Of a DNA stretch of 64,000 nucleotides, positions 26,526 through 38,689 are shown in pieces. The stretch comes from Pithys albifrons albifrons. Its lineage: Eukaryota; Chordata; Aves; Passeriformes; Thamnophilidae. Each line of letters starts with the position of its first letter. The first letter of the stretch is position 1. The DNA is taken from positions 62,001 through 126,000 of the forward strand of contig NC_092497.1 of assembly GCF_047495875.1 (NCBI RefSeq), in the 5' to 3' direction. The translations under genes and the position numbers were made by a program. Below the pieces are notes generated by a model that was not told the origin of the DNA, ran no database searches, and worked only from the letters and a program-made list of their open reading frames with translations.

Positions 26526-28240
26526 CCGAGAGGCGACATTCCAGGCACCAGAAAGGGGGTCCCCGGTGGAGGGTTCCCGGGGGGGCGACATTCCGGGCAC
26601 CGGGGCGGGGTCCCCAGCGGGGGGTTACCGGGGGTCGACATTCCGAACACCGGGGGTAGTCCCCGATGGGGGGTTCCTGGGGGGGCGACATTCTGGGCAC
26701 CGGGGAGGGGGTCACCGGTCGGGGGTTCCTGGTGGGAGATATTCCGGTCAGTGGGGGAGGGGTACCCGACTAGGGGCTCCCGCGGGGCGAGACTCCGGGC
26801 ACCGACAGGGGGGTCCCTGGCGAGGGCTCCAGGGGGGCGACATTTTGGACACCGGGATGGGAGATCCCTGACAAGGGCTCCCGGGAGGCGACATTTCCGG
26901 CCCCGGGGGTGATGGGCCCCAGTGGGGCCTTCCAGGAGGTGAAATTTCGGGACCCAGAGAGGGGCGCCGGGGGTCCCCAAGGCGGGGTTACCGAGTCGCG
27001 ACGCCTCGGGCGCCAGTGATCCCCAAGGGGGCGTTGCCAAGGGGCGACACCTCGGGCGGCGAGGGTCCCCAAGGGGGTGTTCCCGAGTGGCAACGCCTCA
27101 AGCGCCAGTGATCCCCAAGGGGGCGTTGCCAAGAGGCGAAAACTCGGGCGCCGGGGGTCCCCAAGGGGGGGTTGCCGAGGGTCGACACCTTGGGCGCCGG
27201 GGCTTCACAAGGGGGTGTCCGAGGGGCGACGCCTTGGGCACTGGGGTTCCCCAACGGGGGTTGCTGTGGGACGAGCCCTCGGGGGCTGGGGGTCCCCATG
27301 GGGGGGTTGCCGAGGGGCAACGCCTCGGGCGCCGGGGGTCCCCACGGGGGGGTTGCCGAGAGTCGACGCCTCGGGCGCCCGGGGTCCCCAAGGTGGGGTT
27401 GCCAAGGGACAACGCCTCGGGCACTGGGGTTCCCCAAGGGGGGGTTGCCATGGGACAAGCTCTTGGGGGCTTTGGGTCCTCATGGGGGGGTTACAGAGTG
27501 GCGAGCCCTCGGGCGCCGGGGGTCCCCATGGAGGGGTTGCCAAGAGGCGGCGCCTCGGGCGCCTCGGGACCCCAAGGCGGGCCTGGCCGAGGGGCGGAGC
27601 CTCGGGCGCCGGGGGTCCCCAAGGCAGGGCTGGCCGAGGGGCGGTGCTTCGGGCGCCGGGGGTCCCCAAGTGGGGATTGCCAAGGAGCGACGCCACAGGC
27701 GCTGGGGGGTCCCAAAAGGAGGGGTTGCCGAGGGGCGAGCCCTTGGGCGATGAAAGTCCCCAAGAGGGGGTTGCCGAGGGGCGTCGCCTTGGGCGCCAGG
27801 GGTCCCAAAGGGTGGGTTGTCGAGGGGCGACGACGTCTCCGGCGCCGGGGTTACCGAGGCGTGGTTGCCGTGGGGCGACGCCTCGGGCGCCGGCGGTCCC
27901 AAAAGGGGGGGCTGGCTGAGTGTGGGCGCTTTGGGCACCGGGGGTGCCCAAGGGGGGTTCCCGAGGGCAAACATTTTTGGCACCGGGAGTCCCCAATAGG
28001 AGGTTTCCGAGGGACGACCTTTTGGGCACTGGGGATCCCCAAGTGGGGCTCCCGAGGGACATTTAGCACTGGGGGTCCCCAAGGGAGATTCCCGAGGGAC
28101 TACGTTTTGGGCACCCAGGTCCCCAAAGGGGGGTTCCCGAGGGCCCACATTTTCAGCACCGGGGCTCCCCAATAGGAGTTTTCGGGGGGGCGACATTTCG
28201 GGCACGCAGGGGGGGTCCCCGGCGGGGGCTCCCGGGGGCG
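24580..28240. repeat. Long-range duplicate of about 7,045-10,705
   Basis: A constant offset of 17,535-17,537 bp links the two copies over about 3.6 kb (7,137 to 24,673; 8,246 to 25,782; 9,637 to 27,172). The copy includes the B-to-A switch, so the whole boundary was copied. Differences are mostly single bases. Confidence 0.82.
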
Positions 28241-28290
28241 ACATTTCGGGCACCGGAAGAAGGGTTCCCCTGCGGGAGCTCCCGAGGGGC
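26526..28290. repeat. Class A minisatellite island
   Basis: About 1.75 kb of class A units between two class B blocks. It duplicates 9,010-10,750 and ends abruptly at about 28,290, where GGGAAAGTGGAGTTTCCC-type class B units resume. Confidence 0.85.
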
Positions 28291-31200
28291 AACATTTCGG
28301 GCACTGGGAAAGTGGAGTTTCCCGGGACGCCTAATGTGGTGCGACACTTCGGGCACTTGGGAAGGCGGGTCCGCTGGGCGGCCTTCCGAGGTGCGACACT
28401 TTGGGCACCGGGGAAGGCGGGTCCTCCAGGCGGCCTCCCGAGGGGCGACACTTCGGTACTGGGAAAGAGGGTTCCCCTGGGAAGCCGACAGTGGTGCGAC
28501 TCTTCAGGCACTGTGGAAGGGGGGTCCCCCGGGCAGCCTCTTGAGGGGTGACATTTAGGGCACCGGGAAAGAGGGGTCCCCCGGGTGGCCTCCCGCGGGG
28601 CGACACTTCGAGCTCAGGGAAAGGGGGATCCCCTGGCAGCCTTCCGAGGGTCGACACTTTGGGCTCCGGGGAAGGGGGTTCCCCCGTATGGCTTTTCGAA
28701 GAGCGACACTTCATGCACGGGGAAAGGGGGGTCCCCCGGGCGGCCTCACAAGAGGCGACACTTCGGGCACCAGGAAAAGGGGGAACCCCCGGGCAGCCTA
28801 CTGTGGTACAACACTTCGGGCACCGGGGAAGGGGGTTCCCCCAGGCGGACTCACGAGGGGCGTCACTTCGGGCACAGGGGAAGGGGGTTCCCCCGGGCAA
28901 ACTCCCGAAAGGTTGACACTTTGGGCACCGGGAAAAGGTTTTCCCCCAGGCGGCCTCCCAATTGGCAACGCTTCACGCTCCGGGGAAGAGGGTTCCCCTG
29001 GGCAGCCTCCCGAGGGGCGACACTTCGGGGACCAGAGAAGGGGGTTCCCCCGGTCGGCCTCCCGAGGGACGACACTTCGTGTACCGGGGATGGGGGATCC
29101 CCAGGGCGGCTTTGGGCACTGGGAAAGGGGGTTCCCCCGGGCAAACTCCCGAAAGGTTGACACTTGGGGCTCCGGGAAAGTGGGTTCCCCCAGGCAGCCT
29201 CACAAGGGGCGACACTTCATGCTCCAGGGAAGGAGGTTCCCCCGGGCGGCCTCCCGACTACCGACACTTCATGCTGAGGGAAAGGGGGTTCCCCTGGGCA
29301 GCCTCCCGAGGGGAGACACTTTGGGCACTGGGGAAGGGTGTTCCCCCGGGCGGCATCCCAAGCGGCCACACTTCAGGCACCGGGGAAGGAGGGTCCCCTG
29401 GGTGGCTTCCCGTGGAGTGACACTTCGGGAACTGGGAAAGGGGGTTCCCCCGGGCGCCATCCCAAGGGACGACACTTCGGGCACTGGGGAAGGGGGTTCC
29501 CCCGGGCGGCTTCCCGAGGGGGGACACTTCAGGCACCGGGGAAGGGGGTTACCCCGGGCGGCCTCCGGAGAGACTATACTTTGGGTATTGGGGAATGGGG
29601 TTCCCCCAGGCGGCATCCCGAGGGACGACACTTGGTGTTCCGGGGAAGGGGGTTGCCCCGGGAGGCCTAGCGAGGAGAGACACTTTGGGCACTGGGAAAG
29701 GGGGTTCCCCCTGGCTGCCTCCCAAGGGGCGACTCTTCGGGCTCCGGGAAAGGGTGTTCCCCCAGTCGGCATCCCAAAATGCGACATTTCGGGTACCGAG
29801 GAAGGGGGTTCCCCAGGGGGGCCTCCCAAAAGGTGGACACTTCGGGCTCCGGGAAAGGGGGTTACCCCGGGTGGCCTTCCGATGGGCGACACTTCACGCT
29901 CTGGGGAAGGGGGTTCCCCCGGGCGGCCTCATGAGGGGCGACACTTTGGGTACCGGGGAATGGGGTTTCCCCAGGCAGCCTCCCGAGGGGCAAAACTTTG
30001 TGTACCGGGGAAGGAGTTTGCCCCAGGCGGCCTTCCGTGGGGTTACACTTTGGGCACCGGGGAAGGGGGTTCCTCCGGGCGGCCTCCCGAGGGTCAACAC
30101 TTTGGGCACCAGGGAAAGGGGGGTACCTCCGGGCGGCCTGCCGAGGGGCGACACTTCGGGCTCTAGGGAAGGGGGTTTCCCCCGGGCGGCATCCCGAGGG
30201 GCGACACTTCGGGCTCTAGGGAAGGGGGTTTCCCCAGGCGGCATCCCGAGGGACAACACTTCAGTCACCGAGGAAGGGGGTTTTGCCAGGCGCCCTCGCA
30301 AGGGACTACACTTCGGTCACCGGGGAAGGGGGTTCCCCCGAGCGGCCTCCCGAGGGGGGACACTTCGAGAACTGTGGAAGGGGGTTCCCCCGGGCAGCCT
30401 CCCAAGGGGCAAAACTTTGTGTACCGGGGAAGGGGGTTGCCCTGAGAGGCCTAGCGAGGGGAGACATTTTGGGCACCGAGAAAGGGGGTTCCCCCTGGCT
30501 GCCTCCCAAGGGGCGACTCTTCGGGCTCCGGGAAAGGGTGTTCCCCCAGGCGACATACCGAAAGGCGACACTTCGGGCACTGGGAAAGGGGGTTCCCCAG
30601 GGGGGCCTCCCGAGGGGGGACACTTCGGGCACTGGGGAAGGGAGTTCCCCCTAGCGGCCTCCCGAGGGGCAACACTTTGGGCACCGGGAAAGGGGGTTGC
30701 CCCGGGCGGCTTTTCAAAGTGCAACACTTCGTGCACGGGGAAAGGGGGGTCCCTTGGGCACCCTCCCAAGTGGCGACACTTCCGGCACCGGGAAACGGGT
30801 GTGCCCCGGGCAGTCTACTGTGGTGCAACACTTCGGGCATTGGGGAAGAGGTGTCCCCCGGGCAGCCTCCCGAGGGGCGACACTTCGGGCACTGGGAAAG
30901 GGGAGTTTCCCGGGCAGCCTACTGTGGTGCGACACTTCGGGCACTTGGGAAAGGGGATTCGCTGGGCGGCCTTCTGAGGCGCGCCACTTTGGGCACCAGG
31001 AAAGGGGGGGTCCCCCGGCGGTCTCCCGAGGGGCGACACTTCGGTACTGGGAAAGAGGGTTCCCCTGGGTAGCCTACAGTTCTGCGACACTTCGGGCACT
31101 GGGGAAGGGGGTTCCCCTGGGCGGCCTCCCAAAGGGTAACACTTCGGGTACCGGGGAATGCAGTTCCCCCGGTCGGCCCTCCGAGGGGCGACACCTTGTG

Positions 31201-33410
31201 CACCGGAAAAGGCGGGTCCCCCGGGCGGCCTCCCGAGGGGCGACACTTCGGTACTGGGAAAGAGGGTTCCCCTGGGAAGCCTACAATGGTGCAACACTTC
31301 AGGCACTGGGGAAGGGGGGTCCCCCGGGCAGCCTCTTGAGAGGTGACATTTCGAGAACTGGGAAAGAGGGTTCCTCTGGGTGGCCTCCCGAGGGGCGACA
31401 CTTTGAGCACAGGGGAAGGGGGTTGCCCCGGGCGGCCTCCTGAGGGGCGACACTTCAGGCACTGGGGAAGAGGGCTCCCCCTGGCGGCCTCCCGAGGGGC
31501 CACACTTATGGCACCGGGAAGGGGGTTCCCCCTGGTGGCCTCCCGCGGGGCGATACTTCGCGTACCGGGGAAGGAGGTTTCCCTGGGCGGCCTGCCGAGG
31601 GGCGATACTTCAGGCACCAGGAAAGGGGGGTCCCACTGGCGGCCTCCCGAAGGGAGACACTTCGCGCACTGGGAAAGGCGGGTCTCACAGGCGGCCTCCC
31701 GCGGGGCGACACTTCGAGCTCAGGGAAAGGGGGTTCCCCTGGGAGGCCTTCCGAGGGGCGACACTTTGGGTACCGGGGAAGGGGGTTCCCCCAGGCGGCT
31801 TTTCGTAGTGCAACACTTCGTGCACGGGGAAAGGGGGGTTCCCCGGGCGGCCTCCCAAGTGGCGACACTTCGGGCACCGGGAAAGGGGTGTGCCCTGGGC
31901 AGCCTACTGTGGTGCAACACTTTGGGCACTGGGGAAGGGGGGTCTCCCGGGCGGCCTCCCGAGGGGCGACACTTCGGGCACTGGGAAAGTGGAGTTTCCC
32001 GGGACGCCTAATGTGGTGCGACACTTTGGGCACCAGGGAAGGCGGGTCCCCCAGGCGGCCTCCCGAGGGGCGACACTTCGGTACTGGGAAAGAGGGTTCC
32101 CCTGGGAAGCCGACAGTGGTGCGACACTTCAGGCACTGTGGAAGGGGGGTCCCCCGGGCAGCCTCTTGAGGGGTGACATTTAGGGCACCGGGAAAGAGGG
32201 TTCCCCCGGGTGGCCTCCCGTGGGGCGACACTTCGAGCTCAGGGAAAGGGGGATCCCCTGGCAGCCTTCCGAGGGTCGACACTTTGGGCTCCGGGGAAGG
32301 GGGTTCCCCCGTATGGCTTTTCGAAGAGCGACACTTCATGCACGGGGAAAGGGGGGTCCCCCGGGTGGCCTCCCAAGTGGCGACACTTTGGGCACCAGGA
32401 AAAGGGGGAACCCCCGGGCAGCCTACTGTGGTACAACACTTCGGGCACTGGGGAAGGGGGGTCTCCCGGGCGGCCTCCGAAGGGGCGACACTTCTGGTAC
32501 CGGGAAAGGGGGTTCCCCAGGGTTGCCTCCCGAGGGGCGACACTTTGGGCACCGGGAAAGGGGTTTCCCCCGGGCGACCTCCCGAGGGGCGACACTTCGG
32601 TCTCAGGGAAAGGGGGGTCTCTTGGGAGGCCTCCCGAAGGTTGACACTTCGGGCTCAGAAAAAGGGGGTTCCCCCGGCAGGCGTCACGAGGGGCGACACT
32701 TCAAGAACTGGGGAAGGGGGTTCACCCGGGTGGTATCCCGAGGGGCGACACTTTGAGTACAGGGGAAGGGGTTTCACCTGGGCGGCCTCCCGAGGGGCGA
32801 CACTTCAGGCACTGGGGAAGAGGGCTCCCTCTGGCGGCCTCCCGAAGGGCCACACTTATGGCACCGGGAAGGGGGTTCCCCCTGGTGGCCTCCCGAGGGG
32901 CGATACTTCAGGCACCAGGAAAGGGGGGTCCCACAGGCGGCCTCCCGCGGGGCGACACTTCGAGCTCAGGGAAAGGGGGTTTCCCCTGGGAGGCCTTCTG
33001 AGGGGCGACACTTTGGGTACCGGGGAAGGGGGTTCCCCCGGGTGGCTTTTCGAAGTGCAACACTTCGTGCACGGGGAAAGGGGGGTTCCCCGGGCGGCCT
33101 CCCAAGTGGCGACACTTCGGGCACCAGGAAAAGGGGGAACTACCGGGCAGCCTACTGTGGTACAACACTTCGGGCACTGGGGAAGGGTGGTCTCCCGGGC
33201 GGCCTCCCGAGGTGCAACACTTCGGGCACCTGGAAAGGGGGTTCCCCAGGGCGACCTCCCAAAGGGCGACACTTTTGGCACCGGGAAAGGGGTTTCCCCC
33301 GGGCGGCCTCTAGAGGGGTGACACTTCCGTCTCAGGGAAAGGGGGCTCTCTTGGGAGGCCTCCCGAAGGTTGACACTTCGGGCTCAGAAAAAGGGCGTTC
33401 CCCCGGGGGG
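28291..33410. repeat. Class B GC-rich minisatellite, third block, end of field
   Basis: The 53-bp unit continues to about 33,410, where a run of ten G residues after TTCCCCC marks the end of the 33-kb field and ordinary-complexity sequence starts. 28,560-30,900 largely copies 18,540-20,490 (offsets 9,938-10,410 bp). Confidence 0.88.
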
Positions 33411-34003
33411 GGGGTTGCCACCTCGGGCCTTGGACTCGACCTGGAATCTCAGTACCTTCTTTGTGCCATACCTTCCCACCTTGAACCCAAACCACAGCAA
33501 CTGCGTCCCCCCAGCCACGGCGCGCCTCTGTCCGGAGGAACAACCTCCACCACGTGGGCTGGCAAATGAGCACTGGCTACAGACTGCAGCTCCCGAGTGC
33601 TGAAAACAGGCAGCACCTTAATAATGACCTTGGGAAGATCTGAATGCCACACAGCAAAGGAAAGCATTTGTTTTTCAAAAGTAATTTTATGTTTTCTACA
33701 GAGTTCGCAACAACAGTTTCCTGCTACCAAAAGGAAATTACAAAGATAAGACAAAAAAAAACCCCAACCCAGAGGCAAAGGGCAGATACTGAACTATCAT
33801 CTCAGAGCACATCATTCCCACAGAAGTCCCTGCCTCAGGTTCCTTTATCGAGACATCTCACTGGACAGACCTTTGTCACCCTCACCTGATGGCTCTACGG
33901 TTGCCTGTGAAAAAAACAAATTAGAAGGCAGGTGTGCAAATGCACTGACGGTACAACACCCAGAACTACCGTCTAAATCAGCTCAGCAAGCAGAACACTC
34001 ACC
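33411..34003 (-). repeat. Inverted copy of 40,720-41,292
   Basis: The reverse complement of this segment aligns along its full length with 40,720-41,292, including the landmarks TTTAGACGGTAGTTCTGGG, GTTTTTTTCACAG and GTAACAGGAAACTGTTG/CAGGAAACTGTTGTTGCG-like blocks. On the minus strand it keeps an acceptor-like tract and an open frame of about 109 codons (33,449-33,778) with the Cys-rich stretch NCCCELCRKHKITFE. The forward copy has that stretch too but then meets a stop after an 11-base difference. The segment lies immediately beside the 79-bp array. Function unknown. Confidence 0.75.
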
Positions 34004-36685
34004 TGGCGGATATGGTCGGGAGCGGCGGCGCGGCTAGCGGGGCTGGCAGCGGGCGGGAGCCGCCGGAGACTGACAGGAGCGTCCGGCAATGGGGTTCCCG
34101 CGCCGCCGGCGGGAAGGCGGGGTTGGCAGCGGGCGGGAGCCGCCGGAGACTGACAGGCACTCCGGCCAATGGGAAGCCGCGCCGCCGGCGGGAAGGCGGG
34201 GACAGCCGTGGGCGGCAGCTGGTGCAGACTGACAGGCGCGTCCGGCAATGGGGTGCCTCGCAGCCAGCGGGAAGGCGGGGCTGGACGTGGGCGGCAGCCA
34301 GTGCAGACTGACAGGCGCGTCCGCCAATGGGAAGCCGCGCCGCCAGCGGGAAGGCGGGGACAGCCGTGGGCGGCAGCCGGTGCAGACTGACAGGAGCGTC
34401 CGGCAATGGGGTGCCGCGCCGCCGGCGGGAAGGCGGGGCTGGCAGCGGGCGGGAGCCGCCGGAGACTGACAGGCTCTTCGGCCAATGGGAAGCCGCGCCG
34501 CCGGCGGGAAGGCGGGGACAGCCGTGGGCGGCAGCTGGTGCAGACTGACAGGCGCGTCCGGCAATGGGGTGCCTCGCAGCCAGCGGGAAGGCGGGGCTGG
34601 ACGTGGGCGGCAGCCAGTGCAGACTGACAGGCGCGTCCGCCAATGGGAAGCCGCGCCGCCAGCGGGAAGGCGGGGACAGCCGTGGGCGGCAGCCGGTGCA
34701 GACTGACAGGAGCGTCCGGCAATGGGGTGCCGCGCCGCCGGCGGGAAGGCGGGGCTGGCAGCGGGCGGGAGCCGCCGGAGACTGACAGGCTCTCCGGCCA
34801 ATGGGAAGCCGCGCCGCCGGCGGGAAGGCGGGGACAGCCGTGGGCGGCAGCCGGTGCAGACTGACAGACGCGTCCGCCAATGGGAAGCTGCGCCGCCAGC
34901 GGGAAGGCGGGGCTGGACGTGGGCGGCAGCCAGTGCAGACTGACAGGCACGTCCGGCAGTGGGGTGCCTCGCAGCCATCGGGAAGGCGGGGCTGGACGTG
35001 GGCGGGAGCCGCCAGAGACTGACAGTCACACCTGCCAATGGGCTGCCGCGCCGCCAGCGGGAAGGCGGGTCTGGCCGTGGGCTGGAGCCGCCGGAGACTG
35101 ACAGGCACTCCGGCCAATGGGCTGCCGCGCCGCCAGCGGGAAGGCGGGTCTGGCCGTGGGCTGGAGCCGGCGGAGACTGACAGGCGCTTCCGCCATTGGG
35201 CTGCCGCGACGCTGAGTTAAGGCGGGGCTAGCCGCGGGCCGGAGCCGCCGGAGACTGACAGGCGCTTCCGCCAATGGGGTGCCTCGTCGCTAGTGTTGAG
35301 GCGGGGTTAGCCGCGGGCCGGAGCCGCCGGAGACTGACAGGCACTCCGGCCAATGGGCTGCCGCGCGTCCAGCGGGAAGGCAGGTCTGGCCGTGGGCTGG
35401 AGCCGGCAGAGACTGACAGGCACTCCGGCCAATGGGCTGCCGCGCCGCCAGCGGGAAGGCGGGTCTGGCCGTGCGGGGGAGCCGGCGGAGACTGACAGGC
35501 TCTTCGGCCAATGGGAATCCGCGCCGCCGGCGGGAAGGCGGGGACAGCCGTGGGCGGCAGCTGGTGCAGACTGACAGGCGCGTCCGGCAATGGGGTGCCT
35601 CGCAGCCAGCGGGAAGGCGGGGCTGGACGTGGGCGGCAGCCAGTGCAGACTGACAGGCGCGTCCGCCAATGGGAAGCCGCGCCGCCAGCGGGAAGGCGGG
35701 GACAGCCGTGGGCGGCAGCCGGTGCAGACTGACAGGAGCGTCCGGCAATGGGGTGCCGCGCCGCCGGCGGGAAGGCGGGGCTGGCAGCGGGCGGGAGCCG
35801 CCGGAGACTGACAGGCTCTCCGGCCAATGGGAAGCCGCGCCGCCGGCGGGAAGGCGGGGACAGCCGTGGGCGGCAGCCGGTGCAGACTGACAGACGCGTC
35901 CGCCAATGGGAAGCTGCGCCGCCAGCGGGAAGGCGGGGCTGGACGTGGGCGGCAGCCAGTGCAGACTGACAGGCGCGTCCGGCAATGGGGTGCCTCGCAG
36001 CCATCGGGAAGGCGGGGCTGGACGTGGGCGGGAGCCGCCAGAGACTGACAGTCACACCTGCCAATGGGCTGCCGCGCCGCCAGCGGGAAGGCGGGTCTGG
36101 CCGTGGGCTGGAGCCGCCGGAGACTGACAGGCACTCCGGCCAATGGGCTGCCGCGCCGCCAGCGGGAAGGCGGGTCTGGCCGTGGGCTGGAGCCGGCGGA
36201 GACTGACAGGCGCTTCCGCCATTGGGCTGCCGCGACGCTGAGTTAAGGCGGGGCTAGCCGCGGGCCGGAGCCGCCGGAGACTGACAGGCGCTTCCGCCAA
36301 TGGGGTGCCTCGTCGCTAGTGTTGAGGCGGGGTTAGCCGCGGGCCGGAGCCGCCGGAGACTGACAGGCACTCCGGCCAATGGGCTGCCGCGCCTCCAGCG
36401 GGAAGGCGGGTCTGGCCGTGGGCTGGAGCCGGCAGAGACTGACAGGCACTCCGGCCAATGGGCTGCCGCGCCGCCAGCGGGAAGGCGGGTCTGGCCGTGC
36501 GGGGGAGCCGGCGGAGACTGACAGGCGCTTCCGCCATTGGGCTGCCGCGACGCTGAGTTAAGGCGGGGCTAGCCGCGGGCCGGAGCCGCCGGAGACTGAC
36601 AGGCACTCCGGCCAATGGGCTGCCGCGCCTCCAGCGGGAAGGCGGGTCTGGCCGTGGGCTGGAGCCGACGGAGACTGACCCCGCC
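34004..36685. repeat. 79-bp minisatellite with CCAAT and GC-box motifs, about 34 copies
   Basis: The unit is 79 bp: CGGCGGGAAGGCGGGG, a G/C-rich middle, GGAGACTGACAGGC, then CCGGCCAATGGG and GCCGCGCCG. Many units contain an NF-Y-type CCAAT box, and all contain GGCGGGAAGGCGGG (overlapping GC-box and E2F-like sites). Some units carry GGCAATGGG instead of CCAAT. Because 79 is one more than a multiple of three, each frame reads through three units and restarts, giving spurious 73-codon frames on + and longer ones on -. A 1,026-bp block (13 units less one base) is duplicated at about 34,480-35,505 and 35,506-36,530. Confidence 0.92.
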
Positions 36686-37084
36686 CTTCACCCCACCCCT
36701 GCCCATGGCCTCCCTACACTCTCAGCACCACCCACGGTCCCGCCTCTCGTCGCACCCCCGCCCGTTTCTCCGCCCCGAACGTGGCCCCGCTCCCGGTCCC
36801 CGGCCCCCCATTTGCTTCGCCCCCGCCCCTCTCTCCGCCCAGCTCATGCCCCCCGGTCCTGCCCTGTCCCCTCCGTTCCCCTCGCTCGGCTCTGCTCATG
36901 CCTCCGCCTCAGCTCCGCCCCTATTTTCTGGCCCCGCCCATTTGTCGACCCCGCCTGCTGCCTCGCCTTTGCTCCGCCCCTTTCTCCGCCCCTCGCCCCG
37001 GCCCGGCCCCGCCCCGGGGGTTTAACTCGCTCCACCTGAGCCCCTCAACTCGCAGCCTTAAAAGCTCCTTGGCTTTCTGAGCCC
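36686..37084 (+). promoter_or_regulatory. GC-box-rich promoter with TATA-like element
   Basis: Immediately after the 79-bp array the sequence becomes C-rich with repeated CCGCCC/CCCCGCCC GC boxes on the + strand, ending in CGCCCCGGGGGTTTAACTCG and then CCTTAAAAGCTCC at about 37,054-37,066. TTAAAAG is a plausible weak TATA element, placing a start near 37,085. The motifs are visible; promoter activity is inferred. Confidence 0.5.
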
Positions 37085-37352
37085 TTTCGCTGGACGCGGT
37101 TATCTCGAGCTGTGTTGCTGGTCACTCTGCTGAGGGCAGTGCTTGCACAGCGGGGGTTGGCGCTTTCCGTCGGCACGAAAAGCCTTCCCGCGTGGCGCTG
37201 GGCTGCGCGGGTCCCGCTTCGCTGCCACTGCCGGGGCGGTTTCTGCAGCAGAGAGAAAACGCCTTTGGGCAGGTGCCCTCGGGATTTCTGCTTACCTGTT
37301 CCGAGGAGGACCGTCGGGGCAGGGCTTGGCTCCTACGGACATGACTTAGCTG
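37085..37352 (+). other. Putative noncoding first exon
   Basis: CpG-containing sequence downstream of the GC-box promoter ends with TTAGCTG followed by a consensus donor GTAAGT at 37,353. No ATG frame inside it reaches the donor convincingly; a 112-codon frame here lacks an ATG start and runs through the donor. It probably represents the 5' untranslated exon of a transcript heading into the 38-47 kb cluster. Confidence 0.35.
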
Positions 37353-38689
37353 GTAAGTGCTGTCTTTTGTTCTCTTTGGAAACAGGCTTGTGTTTAATGG
37401 CTTGGCAATGCTTGTCTGGCGCTGATAACCATCCCAATGGGTTGCCGTGACCGGAACTGCCGACCGGCAAAGGCAGGGTTCGAGTGATGAGTACAAAGCT
37501 GGGGGTAGTTCTTAGGATGCTTCTTTGGTTTTGGGGTTGTGGCTTAAATGGACCAGGGTTTGCTCAAGGACTCAGTTTCATTTGCCTTGGACCCCAAGGC
37601 TGATATTTTCTCTCCCCTGGTCGCGTGGGTTCCTTTGCATCCTCCCTTTGGCAGGGCTGGAGGCAGTGCTTTTATTTCTCCCTTGGAGCTCTGGGGGAAG
37701 CAGGCTGAAACCTTTCTGGTTTTAGCGTCCTGTCTGAAGTCGAGGTTGATGGGGAAAATAAATACAAGCCAGAGTACTTCTTTTAAAAAACTTAGTGCTC
37801 CCCCGCCAAAACACTGGGAGGCACCCACCATCAGGTAGTTTGTTTGAAGCTTCTTTGGGGGAGCAACAAACAAATGAGATGATAAAAACCAGTGAGCTGC
37901 AGACTCTGAGAACAGACAGAAGAAGCACTACGTGCCATCTGTTTCTTGTGAAAGGAATGTCCATGTGTTTCTTTGAGGTCTGAAGCGAAGAGACTTAAGG
38001 CCAGGCTTCTGTTTTATTTTCTTTGAGAGAGGAAAATTGTAACTAATTTATTATTGTTGTGGTTTGGCCATCTCTAAAGGAGTTCATAATTCTTTTCCTT
38101 TTTGTTCCTTCCATTTCCAGTCCTACTCCCCTGGAACAGCTGCCTCTGGTGCTGCCCTGGTCACTGGTGTCGTTTCTGTGGCTGTGAGAGGGTTTCCTGA
38201 GGACCCTTCCACCTGCTGCCTTTTTGTGAGGGTAAAGTCAGGCTCTTTGGGCGTACAGGGCACCTCAGATCCTGGGACTTGTTTAAATCCTGCTCTTTGC
38301 TTTATAAGTCTATAGGACAGGCAAACAAATTGTATAGTTACTGTAGTACAGAAAGAAAATATTGGCATTGAATTGGGAATCTCTGGGTGAGATCTGCCCT
38401 TTCATAGGAAAGGTGATGTGGTGACATTGATCTGTCAGTGAGCCAAAAAATCGTACACTTGTCTGAAAAAGGCAAAAGCTCTGTTGGCCTCTCTTGACAC
38501 CTGAACCAAAAGTGTTGCAAATTCTTTTTAGTTACCCCCTGGTTGAAAAATTCACAACCTCACCAGAGGCTTCTGGATAAATGTTTTGCAGATGAGAAAG
38601 GGGTAATCAGGGTTGGGTTTTTTGTGGCAAAATCCAGGTAACCTAGAGGTGGAAAGAATATTTTGGGTTTAAAGTTTGAGGTTAACTGT
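37353..38689. other. AT-balanced intron-like sequence with duplicated segment a
   Basis: No supported exon. The part at about 38,010-38,375 (starting TTCTGTTTTATTTTCTTTGA) recurs at about 44,578-44,970. The two copies share the block that in copy two gives a Cys-rich frame; here a 1-nt loss (GGTTGC to GGTGC) and a 1-nt gain (AGAGGTTT to AGAGGGTTT) shift the frame over about 40 bases. Confidence 0.5.

Noticed and set aside
1..33410. CRISPR array or centromeric satellite
   Set aside because: There are no unique spacers between conserved repeats, and the host is a vertebrate. Centromere identity cannot be judged without CENP-A data.
34004..36685. Repeated 73-codon + frames and longer minus frames (up to about 370 codons) as a protein family
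   Set aside because: They arise from the 79-bp period (one more than a multiple of three), with overlapping starts every 79 bp. The motif content is regulatory rather than coding.
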